A stretch of 64,000 bases of DNA from Lachnospiraceae bacterium. Lineage in GTDB: Bacteria > Bacillota > Clostridia > Lachnospirales > Lachnospiraceae. Below the pieces are notes generated by a model. It did no database searches, was not told the origin of the DNA, and worked only from the letters and a program-made list of their open reading frames with translations. Positions 50,604-57,947 of this stretch are shown here, in pieces (position 1 is the stretch's first letter; each line of letters opens with the position of its first letter). The DNA lies in contig CABJAM010000006.1 of assembly GCA_902363555.1 (NCBI GenBank), positions 203,854 through 267,853 on the forward strand, in the 5' to 3' direction. A program made the translations under genes and the position numbers.

Positions 50604-51911
50604 ATGCAGCAGGATATGATAGTTATTCTGGATTTGGGCAGCACGGATAATACAGGTGTGGCCAGAGCAGTGAGAGATCTGGGGGTTTACAGTGAAATTT
50701 ACCCCCATGATATTTCTGTAGATGAGTTGAGAGATCTGCCGAATGTGAAAGGTATAATCGTCAATGGCGGACCGAACCATATGGTCAACGGTGTAAAAAT
50801 CGATGTGGACCGTGCGATTTATAATATGGGTCTGCCGGTGATGTGCGTCGATCACGAGCCATCCCGGGGCGACATTGTGCTTAAGGAGTGGCCGGAAAAT
50901 GAATCCGAGGCCCAGAACCTTCTGACGGAGTTTGTTTTCGCTTTCTGTAAAGCTGAGGCGAACTGGAATATGAAAAATTTTATTGCTGACCAGATCGAGC
51001 TTGTGCGCCGTCAGGTGGGCGATAAGAAGGTATTGCTGGCGCTGTCCGGCGGCGTGGACAGCTCTGTTGTGGCTGCGCTTTTGATCAAGGCCATTGGCAA
51101 GCAGTTGACCTGCGTTCATGTCAACCACGGGCTGATGCGCAAGGGCGAGTCCGAGAGCGTTATTGAAGTGTTTAAAAATCAGATGGATGCCAACCTGATC
51201 TATGTGGATGCCACTGAGCGTTTCCTCGGCAAGCTGGCCGGCGTGGCCGATCCGGAGAGCAAGCGAAAGATCATCGGAGGCGAGTTCATCCGTGTGTTTG
51301 AGGAAGAAGCCAGAAAGCTGGACGGCATCGAGTTCCTCGGACAGGGTACGATTTATCCGGATATTGTGGAGAGTGGAACAAAGACAGCAAAAATGGTAAA
51401 ATCCCATCACAATGTGGGTGGCCTTCCGGAAGATTTACAGTTCCAGCTTGTAGAGCCGTTAAAGCAGTTGTTTAAGGATGAGGTCCGCGCCTGCGGCAAG
51501 GAGCTTGGTCTGCCGGATGATATGGTTTACCGCCAGCCGTTCCCAGGGCCGGGGCTTGGCGTCCGCTGCCTTGGCGCGATCACGAGAGAGCGCCTGGAGG
51601 CTGTGCGCGAATCCGATGCCATTTTACGTGAGGAATTTGCCAATGCCGGACTTGATAAAAAAGTATGGCAGTATTTTACCGTTGTTCCTGATTTTAAATC
51701 CGTAGGTGTGAAGGATAACGCCCGCTGCTTTGAGTATCCGGTGATCCTCCGTGCGGTGAATACAGTGGATGCTATGACAGCTTCCATAGAGACGATCGAC
51801 TGGCCGGTGCTTCTAAAGATCACTGACAGGATTCTTAAAGAAGTTAAGAATGTCAATAGGGTTTGCTATGATCTTAGTCCTAAGCCTTGCGCTACAATCG
51901 AGTGGGAATAA
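50604..51911 (+). CDS. guaA: GMP synthase with a largely deleted glutaminase domain
   Basis: The synthetase part is complete: P-loop LLALSGGVDSSVVAAL at about residue 145, then VNHGLMRKGES, EFLGQGTIYPDIVESG, KSHHNVGGLPEDL, YRQPFPGPGLGVR and the C-terminal YDLSPKPCATIEWE. It makes GMP from XMP. At 435 residues it is about 80-90 shorter than usual. The loss is in the N-terminal glutamine amidotransferase domain: after GLPVMCVDHE the sequence jumps to the segment normally following the catalytic His-Glu, so no GxCxG nucleophile context or HPE dyad remains. The enzyme should use free ammonia or a separate glutaminase. The gene's 3' end is an integration site (51898-51911). Confidence 0.88.
   Translation: MQQDMIVILDLGSTDNTGVARAVRDLGVYSEIYPHDISVDELRDLPNVKGIIVNGGPNHMVNGVKIDVDRAIYNMGLPVMCVDHEPSRGDIVLKEWPENESEAQNLLTEFVFAFCKAEANWNMKNFIADQIELVRRQVGDKKVLLALSGGVDSSVVAALLIKAIGKQLTCVHVNHGLMRKGESESVIEVFKNQMDANLIYVDATERFLGKLAGVADPESKRKIIGGEFIRVFEEEARKLDGIEFLGQGTIYPDIVESGTKTAKMVKSHHNVGGLPEDLQFQLVEPLKQLFKDEVRACGKELGLPDDMVYRQPFPGPGLGVRCLGAITRERLEAVRESDAILREEFANAGLDKKVWQYFTVVPDFKSVGVKDNARCFEYPVILRAVNTVDAMTASIETIDWPVLLKITDRILKEVKNVNRVCYDLSPKPCATIEWE
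51898..51911 (+). repeat. Putative attL core at the 3' end of guaA
   Basis: TCGAGTGGGAATAA, ending with the guaA stop codon, is repeated exactly at 53823-53836. The guaA 3' end is a known insertion site for integrative elements. Confidence 0.7.
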
Positions 51912-52007
51912 TTTGATGGAGCCAAGAAAACCAGTGTTTATGCGGGTTTCAAGCACTTCGAGAAGTCTTTTGATAACAGCCATGTAACGAATATATCCGT
52001 AAAATAG

Positions 52008-52044
52008 TGGCGGGTAGGGGTAAACTCCTTACCCGTCATTTTTT
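52008..52044 (+). terminator. Rho-independent terminator after guaA
   Basis: TGGCGGGTAGGGG pairs with CCTTACCCGTCA (one or two imperfect pairs) followed by TTTTTT. Confidence 0.8.
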
Positions 52045-52120
52045 ATGCTCTGTGAGCCGCATAAATAAGGCGTTTTGATACCGAAAGGCGTTATATACTC
52101 CGCCTGTTTGTCACAATCTC

Positions 52121-52168
52121 TTGACTTTTTGAACTGTGTTCAGTATAATGTATTTGAACAATGTTCAA
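52121..52168 (+). promoter_or_regulatory. Promoter with twin TetR-type operators
   Basis: TTGACT (52121-52126), 17-bp spacer, TATAAT (52144-52149). Two palindromes overlap it: TGAACTGTGTTCA (52130-52142) in the spacer and TTGAACAATGTTCAA (52154-52168) just after the -10. Their centres are 25 bp apart. They share GAAC-N3-GTTC, so the TetR gene that follows probably represses itself. Confidence 0.75.
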
Positions 52169-52181
52169 CAGGAGGTGCAAT

Positions 52182-52754
52182 GTGGATAATAAAGAAGCAA
52201 TTATACAGGCAACGATTAGGCTCATTGAGGAAAAAGGGGAACATTTAGAAGAAGTCACAGTACGTGAGATATGCAAAAGAGCAGGCGTTGGATTAGGGCT
52301 TGTAAATTATCATTTTGGAAACAAGGATAAACTCATCGAGCAATGTATTGAGCGTATGATAAACGGAATAGTCGAGCATTTTCAAAATATACGGGAGAAA
52401 ACAGATGGTTTTACCCCTTTTGAGAAGTTGGAGTATCTCGGCAATATGACGCTTGATTTTCTGTTTGAACATTATGCTGTTTCCAAAATTTCCGTTCTTA
52501 CCGATATGCAGTCACCGAAAGAAAATGACAATACTGACAGAACTTATGCGGCATATCTTCCACTTGTTACAGCCTGTCGCCCTGACCTTGACGAAGCGGC
52601 AATAAAGCGAAAAACGCTGTATTTGATTAGCATTATGCAGCAACTGTTCCTGCGATATGAAATCATATCGCAGACATTGGGGATTGACCTTAGACAGAAA
52701 GAAAACCGCAGGAACTTTCATACGCAAGTTTTACACGACATTTTGGAGGTATAG
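52182..52754 (+). CDS. TetR-family transcription repressor
   Basis: N-terminal helix-turn-helix (AIIQATIRLIEEKG...VTVREICKRAGVGLGLVNYHFGNKDKLIEQ, typical TetR) followed by a ligand-binding helical domain of unknown specificity. The start is GTG 52182, with AGGAGG about 7 nt upstream; the ATG at 52161 lies inside the operator. It probably controls itself and the reductase gene that begins 4 bp later. Composition is AT-richer than the flanking chromosome, in keeping with its place inside the putative integrated element. Confidence 0.9.
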   Translation: MDNKEAIIQATIRLIEEKGEHLEEVTVREICKRAGVGLGLVNYHFGNKDKLIEQCIERMINGIVEHFQNIREKTDGFTPFEKLEYLGNMTLDFLFEHYAVSKISVLTDMQSPKENDNTDRTYAAYLPLVTACRPDLDEAAIKRKTLYLISIMQQLFLRYEIISQTLGIDLRQKENRRNFHTQVLHDILEV

Positions 52755-52757
52755 TCA

Positions 52758-53474
52758 ATGAATATTACGGTTATAAACGGAACAGAAAAACACGGTGTAA
52801 CATACCGCTTGAAAGAGATATTTTTAGCAGAGTTTAAGGGCAAAGCGAATATTACAGAATATTATCTCCCAAAGGATTGTCCGAGTTTTTGCACTGGTTG
52901 CGTGAACTGCGTATTAAAGGGAGAGGATACCTGTAAAGAAGCAGAGAAAATTGGGAAGATAGAGAAATCGCTTTTGGAAGCAGACTTGATTGTAATGACC
53001 TCTCCTGCCTATGTGTTTCACGCTACGGGAGCAATGAAAGCTTTTCTTGACCATTTTGCTTACCGCTGGATGCCGCACCGCCCTGCTCCTGAAATGTTTG
53101 GAAAGCGGGCAGTCATAATAACCCAATGCTTGGGAATGGGTGCAAAATCTGCGGCAAAAGATATAAAACACAGTTTGTCGTGGTGGGGAATATCCAAAAT
53201 CGGGATATTTACCGGGGCTTTGATGGGCGATATTGTCTGGGAAAAACTTTCTGAAAAGAAACAGGATGAACTCACAGGAAAAGCTCAAAAACTATCTCGA
53301 AAGTTTGCCCATATAGATTATACAAAACCTGTACACGCAAATTTGATTACGAAATTTAAATTTTTCTTCTGCCGTATGATGCAGAAATCCATACATAAAT
53401 CAGACCCCGAATACCTTGATGGAAAATATTGGGCGGAGCAAGGTTGGCTTGATAGTTCCAGACCGTGGAAATAA
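52758..53474 (+). CDS. Flavodoxin-fold NAD(P)H-dependent oxidoreductase
   Basis: A flavin-dependent reductase of the NADPH-dependent FMN reductase type: TVINGTEKHGVTYRL (FMN phosphate site), a Cys-rich strand CPSFCTGCVNCVLKGEDTC, LIVMTSPAYVFHATGAMKAF (in parts) and a C-terminal extension. The four-Cys insert is shared with clostridial iron-sulfur flavoproteins, though a cluster is not certain. Coupled to the TetR gene (3-bp gap), so likely induced by an electrophile or drug. Substrate unknown. Confidence 0.85.
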   Translation: MNITVINGTEKHGVTYRLKEIFLAEFKGKANITEYYLPKDCPSFCTGCVNCVLKGEDTCKEAEKIGKIEKSLLEADLIVMTSPAYVFHATGAMKAFLDHFAYRWMPHRPAPEMFGKRAVIITQCLGMGAKSAAKDIKHSLSWWGISKIGIFTGALMGDIVWEKLSEKKQDELTGKAQKLSRKFAHIDYTKPVHANLITKFKFFFCRMMQKSIHKSDPEYLDGKYWAEQGWLDSSRPWK

Positions 53475-53486
53475 TGGGGAAATAAA

Positions 53487-53678
53487 ATGGAAAAAGCAAA
53501 CTCTGAATGAGTACGCTGTCCTATCTGTGGCAACAAAACTCGTACAATGATACAAAAAGATACCGAAATGAGAACCTTCCCCCTCTATTGCCCGAAGTGC
53601 AAGCAGGAAAGTTTGATTAACGCAAAGTATTTACAGGTAAAGGTAGTTAAGAAGTTTGAAAAAGGCATAGAGCAATGA
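53487..53678 (+). pseudogene. Cysteine-rich KTR-type protein inactivated by one nonsense codon
   Basis: A 64-codon frame from ATG 53487 to TGA 53676-53678 encodes the small zinc-binding KTR protein common on clostridial conjugative transposons: VRCPICGNKTRTMI, then YCPKCKQESLINAKYLQV. Codon 8 (53508-53510) is TGA where the family has Trp (SEWVRCP becomes SE-stop-VRCP), a single G-to-A change. Restart at the ATG at codon 22 would lose the first CxxC, so the gene is probably dead. Confidence 0.75.
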
Positions 53679-53822
53679 ACAAAACGAAAAAATGCAAATT
53701 TATGGTGGAGAAAATTGTGTTACTTAATATAGCAGAAATAGGATAATATGGATATATCAAATAATCAAAAGAAATACAAATACGGCAGAGAATAATATTT
53801 AAACAAAATTGATTAGGATTTG

Positions 53823-53836
53823 TCGAGTGGGAATAA
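53823..53836 (+). repeat. Putative attR core, copy of the guaA 3' end
   Basis: TCGAGTGGGAATAA again; the next bases C-TTGA match T-TTGA after guaA. Sequence beyond it, including the terminator at 53865-53908, probably is the original downstream flank of guaA. Confidence 0.7.
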
Positions 53837-53864
53837 CTTGAGAGGTCAATAAATCCATATAAGA

Positions 53865-53908
53865 AAGCCCTTAGCTGTGGGTGATAACTCATGGCCAAGG
53901 GCTTTTTG
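53865..53908 (+). terminator. Terminator that likely belonged to guaA before insertion
   Basis: AGCCCTT (53866-53872) pairs with AAGGGCT (53897-53903), with further pairing inside, followed by TTTTT. It lies 30 bp after the attR-like core. Confidence 0.7.
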
Positions 53909-54060
53909 TGGCTACTTTTTATGGTGGCTGCTTTTTGTGACTTTTTTGTAAGTTCATTATGCAGGCAAATCATAAAGTATGAATTTCATAGAAATTTTTA
54001 AACTGTCTCATTGCATAGGTTTTCTCTTTGACTTATACTTGATTACAGGAGGTGCTTATA

Positions 54061-54537
54061 ATGGCAAATGAAGATAAGAAAGATTTCAACGCAATGCTGC
54101 ATGATTGTAAGGATATGCCGAAATTTCAGACGATTACGGACGAAAAAAGCATAGAAAAGTATGGTGGAGACAGAATGTATTTTGCACCACCGATAGATTA
54201 TGACAGGGTTATGCGGCTTGTACCCTACGGAAAGCTGCTTACCATAGGTGCAATAAGAGAGTATTTTGCAAATGTAAACGGAGCTGATTTTACCGAGCCG
54301 ATCACAGCAGGAATATTTGTTTCGATTGCTGCGTGGGCAAGTTATCAGCGTTCGGAAGATAAAACTCCTTATTGGCGTACCCTGAAGGCGAATGGGGAAT
54401 TAAACGCAAAATATCCCGGTGGTATTGAGGCACAGAAAGAGAAGCTGGAAGCAGAAGGGCATACAATTATTCAAAAAGGCAGAAAGAATATCCGGTACTA
54501 TGTTAAGGATTATGAAAATACCCTGTTTTCGATATAA
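54061..54537 (+). CDS. MGMT-family (alkyltransferase-like) protein
   Basis: A small protein related to the C-terminal domain of O6-alkylguanine-DNA alkyltransferases. The motif VPYGKLLTIGAIREYF corresponds to the DNA-binding helix region; PYWRTLKANGELNAKYPGG and RYYVKDYENTLF complete the family. There is no PCHR active-site cysteine, so it is an alkyltransferase-like binder rather than a suicide enzyme (inference from the missing Cys). GGAGG precedes ATG 54061. No partner gene is obvious. Confidence 0.8.
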   Translation: MANEDKKDFNAMLHDCKDMPKFQTITDEKSIEKYGGDRMYFAPPIDYDRVMRLVPYGKLLTIGAIREYFANVNGADFTEPITAGIFVSIAAWASYQRSEDKTPYWRTLKANGELNAKYPGGIEAQKEKLEAEGHTIIQKGRKNIRYYVKDYENTLFSI

Positions 54538-54576
54538 GTATCTTTGGAAAGCTGCCCGCCGTTTGTCACAAATTTC

Positions 54577-54605
54577 TTGACATCCGCATAGATATAGAAT
54601 ATAAT
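54577..54605 (+). promoter_or_regulatory. Consensus promoter for the cation-efflux gene
   Basis: TTGACA (54577-54582), 17-bp spacer, TATAAT (54600-54605): both boxes are perfect. The expected transcript starts about 54612, leaving a leader of about 330 nt before ATG 54943. Confidence 0.85.
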
Positions 54606-54611
54606 AAAATA

Positions 54612-54942
54612 ACTCTTTGCACTGCATTACATTCTTATCCAGAATGCGAGATCCACAGTACAAACTGAGCAGGCGATGAACCGTTAAGGTCATGGGGCCG
54701 GGGTGCGTAAAGCAGCAGCAGATCGTGTATCCGCACATCTGTGGGACAGTTGTATGTTCCATGGGTGTGCTTTTTTTATGCCAGGCAGCGCGTCACAATG
54801 GGGAGCTTGCGCGCCCCTGCGGCGATTTCCATGATCCGCTGCTGCGAAGACGAGGTGCATTTTTGGAACAGTATATCTCTGATGAGGTGCCAATAAGAAA
54901 ATTATGACTACCGCTTTTGCGGAAATTCAGGAGGGTTTTTTT
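54612..54942 (+). promoter_or_regulatory. Candidate cis-regulatory leader of the cation-efflux gene
   Basis: A GC-rich leader between a perfect promoter and the transporter start. It begins with a small hairpin (GCATT...AATGC, about 54624-54647), continues with an unassigned structured segment (about 54650-54732), and contains a terminator at 54733-54777. More stems follow (GGGGAGCTTGCGCGCCCC). Leader plus terminator upstream of a metal exporter suggests a metal-responsive riboswitch or attenuator. I could not match it to a known class. Confidence 0.5.
54733..54777 (+). terminator. Terminator inside the leader of the cation-efflux gene
   Basis: GCACATCTGTGGGA (54733-54746) pairs imperfectly with TCCATGGGTGTGC (54758-54770), followed by seven T. 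It lies within the leader, so it is likely an attenuation site. Confidence 0.75.
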
Positions 54943-55866
54943 ATGACAGCCAACAAAGAATATCAAACAAAAACAAACTCGGTACAATCAGCAAATGATG
55001 AGGCCCGGATCATCCGGAAGCTGTCGATGGTAAGCATTGTTGGAAATGCTGTACTTTCCATTTTCAAGATTATTGCTGGTGTGATCGGCCATTCCGGCGC
55101 CATGATATCTGATGCGATCCACTCTTTTTCTGACGTATTTACTACGGTCATTGCTTACTTTGGCGTGAGGATTTCAAAAAAGGTAGCGGATAAGTCGCAT
55201 CCGTATGGCCATGAGCGATTGGAATGTGTCGCCTCATTAGTCCTGGGATTGATGCTTATGGTTACAGGCCTTGGCGTCGGCGCGGCGGGAGTCAAAAATA
55301 TTTTGGCCGGAAGCTATGATACTCTGGCCATTCCCGGTGTGATCGCTTTAGTTGCCGCCTTTGTGTCAATTCTTTCAAAGGAGGCGATGTATCAGTATAC
55401 CCGGTACTACGCCAAACGCATTAATTCCTCAGCCTTTATGGCGGATGCGTGGCACCATCGCTCGGATGCATTTTCCTCTGTTGGTTCTTTGATCGGTATC
55501 GGTGGAGCTATGCTTGGTTTCCCGGTAATGGATAGTGTGGCCAGCGTGGTTATCTGTGTATTTATTTTGAAAGTATCCTATGATATTCTAAAGGATGCGA
55601 TTTCTAAAATGCTGGACACCTCCTGCGATGAAGGCTTTGAGGCAGAGCTGCGGAAATTTATCGAAGATCAGCCGGGGGTCGTATGCGTTGATGTACTCCA
55701 CACACGGATGTTCGGAAATAAGGTTTACATCGATTTGGAGATTAAGGTCGATGGGGATGTACTTCTCAGGGAGAGCCACGCGGTTGCGGAACAGGTGCAT
55801 GACAGTGTGGAAGCGATGTATCCGGACATAAAGCATATTATGATCCATGTTAATCCGACGGAATAA
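54943..55866 (+). CDS. Cation diffusion facilitator (metal efflux) transporter
   Basis: Exports divalent metal ions (Zn, Mn, Fe, Co or similar) using the proton gradient. Six transmembrane helices; metal sites HxxxD in helix 2 (DAIHSFSDVF) and helix 5 (DAWHHRSDAF), and the family motif HPYGHERLE before helix 3. The cytosolic C-terminal domain (about 215-307) has paired His near the end (HIMIHVNP). ATG 54943 with AGGAGG at 54929-54934 is preferred to the in-frame ATG at 54904. Expression is probably set by the leader upstream. Confidence 0.92.
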   Translation: MTANKEYQTKTNSVQSANDEARIIRKLSMVSIVGNAVLSIFKIIAGVIGHSGAMISDAIHSFSDVFTTVIAYFGVRISKKVADKSHPYGHERLECVASLVLGLMLMVTGLGVGAAGVKNILAGSYDTLAIPGVIALVAAFVSILSKEAMYQYTRYYAKRINSSAFMADAWHHRSDAFSSVGSLIGIGGAMLGFPVMDSVASVVICVFILKVSYDILKDAISKMLDTSCDEGFEAELRKFIEDQPGVVCVDVLHTRMFGNKVYIDLEIKVDGDVLLRESHAVAEQVHDSVEAMYPDIKHIMIHVNPTE

Positions 55867-55908
55867 AGCATAAGCGTTCAGTGTGCCTGAACGATTGGAG
55901 GACGATTT

Positions 55909-56487
55909 ATGAGTGAAAGACCTGCCCTGGATAAAAATTTGGACAGTGGAACATTTCGGAAATTTTATTACTTAAAAGAGGAGCTTGTGGATTTTTGCAG
56001 AAAGAATGGCCTGCCTGTATCCGGAGGCAAGATGGAAATTACCGACAGGATTGCAGCATTTCTGGAGAGTGGCGAGGTGTTGCAGCCTTCGGTTAAGCCG
56101 AAGGCGAAAAACAGTATCGGCGGCATAACTCTGGATATGAAAATTGAACCGGATTTTGTCTGCTCGGAAAAGCACCGGGCCTTCTTCCGGGAGCATATCG
56201 GACAAAGCTTTTCCTTTAATGTTGCTTTTCAAAAATGGCTCAAGAGTCATACAGGAAAGACCTATGGCGAAGCGATATCCGCGTATGGTGAAATTTTGGC
56301 GGAAAAGAAAAAGAATAAAACAACGATCGATCCGCAGTTTGAGTACAATACATATATCCGGGATTTTTTCGCTGATAATGCCGGAAGCTCCCTGGAGGAT
56401 GCCATTCGATGCTGGAAGTATAAAAAGAGCCTTCCGGGCCGCCATCGCTATGAAAAGGCGGATTTATCTGCATTGTCAGAAGATTAA
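55909..56487 (+). CDS. SAP-motif protein of the DUF6434 type
   Basis: Function unknown, probably nucleic-acid related. An N-terminal SAP-like helix pair (YYLKEELVDFCRKNGLPVSG, KMEITDRIAAFLESGE) is followed by a domain with CSEKHRAFFREHIGQSFSFN and a C-terminal YIRDFFADNAGSSLEDAIRC. The C-terminal half resembles DUF6434-type domains. 42 bp after the cation transporter and 11 bp before an acetyltransferase gene; the three may form a loose operon. AGGA-type site upstream. Confidence 0.75.
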   Translation: MSERPALDKNLDSGTFRKFYYLKEELVDFCRKNGLPVSGGKMEITDRIAAFLESGEVLQPSVKPKAKNSIGGITLDMKIEPDFVCSEKHRAFFREHIGQSFSFNVAFQKWLKSHTGKTYGEAISAYGEILAEKKKNKTTIDPQFEYNTYIRDFFADNAGSSLEDAIRCWKYKKSLPGRHRYEKADLSALSED

Positions 56488-56498
56488 AGGAGAGACAT

Positions 56499-57086
56499 AT
56501 GGAAAACACACCATATTTGGAAACTGGACGGCTGATATTACGCAAATTTACTGAAAATGATATGGACGCTTTGTTTCGCATATTCAGTGATAAAGAGGTC
56601 AACACCTTTCTGCCCTGGCAGCCGCTGGAATCCCTGGCGGAGGCGGCTGTCTACTATAAGAAAAATTATGCAGATGCCTATGCGCAGGATCTGGGATACA
56701 AATATGCCATCTGCCTTAAAACAGACAATGTACCCATTGGTTATGTCAATGTCAGCATGGGGGAAAGCCACGATTTGGGCTATGGACTGCGAAAGGAATT
56801 TTGGCACAGGGGCATTGTGACGGAGGCGGCCAGAGCTGTACTTATGCAGGTGAAAAGTGACGGGATTTTATTTGTCACGGCCACCCACGATGTAAAAAAT
56901 CCGCGCAGCGGCGGTGTTATGAAACAGTTGGGGATGCAGTATAAATATTCCTATGAAGAGCTTTGGCAGCCGAAAAATTTTTGCGTGACCTTTCGTATGT
57001 ATCAGATAAATTTTGATGGAACTAAGCGGGTGTACATGGAGTATTGGAATACGTCGGACGTACATTTTGTTGAAACGGAGCTTTGA
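56499..57086 (+). CDS. GNAT-family N-acetyltransferase (RimJ/RimL-like)
   Basis: Transfers an acetyl group from acetyl-CoA, with RimJ/RimL-type features: ETGRLILRKFTENDMDALFRI at the N-terminus (in parts), LGYGLRKEFWHRGIVTEAARAVL (the CoA-binding loop) and NPRSGGVMKQLGMQY. Length 195 is normal. Substrate unknown. AGGAGA precedes the ATG. Confidence 0.88.
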   Translation: MENTPYLETGRLILRKFTENDMDALFRIFSDKEVNTFLPWQPLESLAEAAVYYKKNYADAYAQDLGYKYAICLKTDNVPIGYVNVSMGESHDLGYGLRKEFWHRGIVTEAARAVLMQVKSDGILFVTATHDVKNPRSGGVMKQLGMQYKYSYEELWQPKNFCVTFRMYQINFDGTKRVYMEYWNTSDVHFVETEL

Positions 57087-57158
57087 TTGCCGCCATTAAT
57101 AACCGTTCGGGTGATACTGAAATTGTTGCAGCTTTTATTTGAATATGGAGGTAAGTTT

Positions 57159-57689
57159 ATGAAGCTATTCGTTGCAAGGCATGGAAAAACGATTTGGAAT
57201 GAACAAAACAGAGTATGCGGCAGGTCGGATATTCCACTGTGTGATCGTGGAATTTTACAGGCAGGCGCGCTTGCACAGGAGGCTGCAATGTATCATGTGG
57301 ATCGGATTATAACATCACCTCTAAAAAGAGCGGCTGAGACTGGCAGGATAGTTTCGGATATTTGCCGGGTGCCGCTGGTGACGGATGAGCGCCTGATCGA
57401 GCAGGATTACGGTATTTATGAAGGTGTAGACCGGAAGAATGAGGATTTCCTGAAAAATAAGAGAAATTTTGCTTACCGGTATCCCGGCGGAGAATCCATG
57501 ATGCAGGTGGCCTGCCGCGTCTACGGATTTCTTGATGAGATAAAGGGCTGTTATGAAAACAAAAATGTACTGCTTATCAGCCACGGCGGCGTGTGCAGGA
57601 TTATTCATACATATTTCCATGATATGACCAATGATGAATTTTTTAATTATGTTTTGGCAAATGGAAAGCTGGAGATATACGAACTATAA
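57159..57689 (+). CDS. Histidine phosphatase family protein
   Basis: A phosphoglycerate-mutase-like phosphatase. The catalytic motif is FVARHGKTIWNEQNRVCG (the RHG His is phosphorylated), with the second His in LLISHGGVCRIIH and the acid in EQDYGIYEG. Length 176. ATG 57159 with TGGAGG 7 nt upstream begins exactly at the domain; the longer frame is unsupported. Substrate unknown. Confidence 0.9.
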   Translation: MKLFVARHGKTIWNEQNRVCGRSDIPLCDRGILQAGALAQEAAMYHVDRIITSPLKRAAETGRIVSDICRVPLVTDERLIEQDYGIYEGVDRKNEDFLKNKRNFAYRYPGGESMMQVACRVYGFLDEIKGCYENKNVLLISHGGVCRIIHTYFHDMTNDEFFNYVLANGKLEIYEL

Positions 57690-57750
57690 AAGAAGCCGGA
57701 CTCCGACGCGGAAAAGAGTTGCGTCAATCCACCGAAAACATTGTTATAAT

Positions 57751-57912
57751 AGGAAGTGCGCTGAAGCGCACGCAGGTCGACGATTTCCTCCGGAAATCCC
57801 CGACAAATTATAATAGGAAGTGCGCTGAGGCGCACGCAGGTCGACGATTTCCTCTGGAAATCCCCGACAAATTATAATTAGGAAGTGCGCTGAGGCGCAC
57901 GCAGGTCGACAT
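57751..57912 (+). repeat. Tandem double-palindrome repeat (2.5 copies of 64-65 bp)
   Basis: Units start at 57751, 57815 and 57880 (partial). Each holds GTGCGCTGARGCGCAC (perfect hairpin) then GTCGACGATTTCCTCYGGAAATCC-like palindrome and GACAAATTATAAT. The third stops after GTCGAC. A related single copy lies at 18873-18920 on the other strand. Confidence 0.9.
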
Positions 57913-57947
57913 TTTTTCTTTATAACAATTTTGGAGGAGGTATTATT

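Noticed and set aside
51912..52004. Short open frame immediately after the guaA stop (ends HVTNISVK)
   Set aside because: No start codon or ribosome site, about 30 codons, no recognised similarity; kept only as possible element debris.
54640..54735. NiCo, yybP-ykoY, M-box or c-di-GMP-I riboswitch
   Set aside because: Some short matches (for example GCGTAAAGC) exist but the conserved core of each class is absent as far as I can judge by eye.
54692..54907. Small plus-strand ORF of 71 codons
   Set aside because: It lies across the leader terminator, has no ribosome site, and its composition reflects the structured RNA region.
57751..57912. CRISPR array
   Set aside because: Units are contiguous, 64-65 bp, without unique spacers, and each contains two palindromes; no cas genes are nearby.
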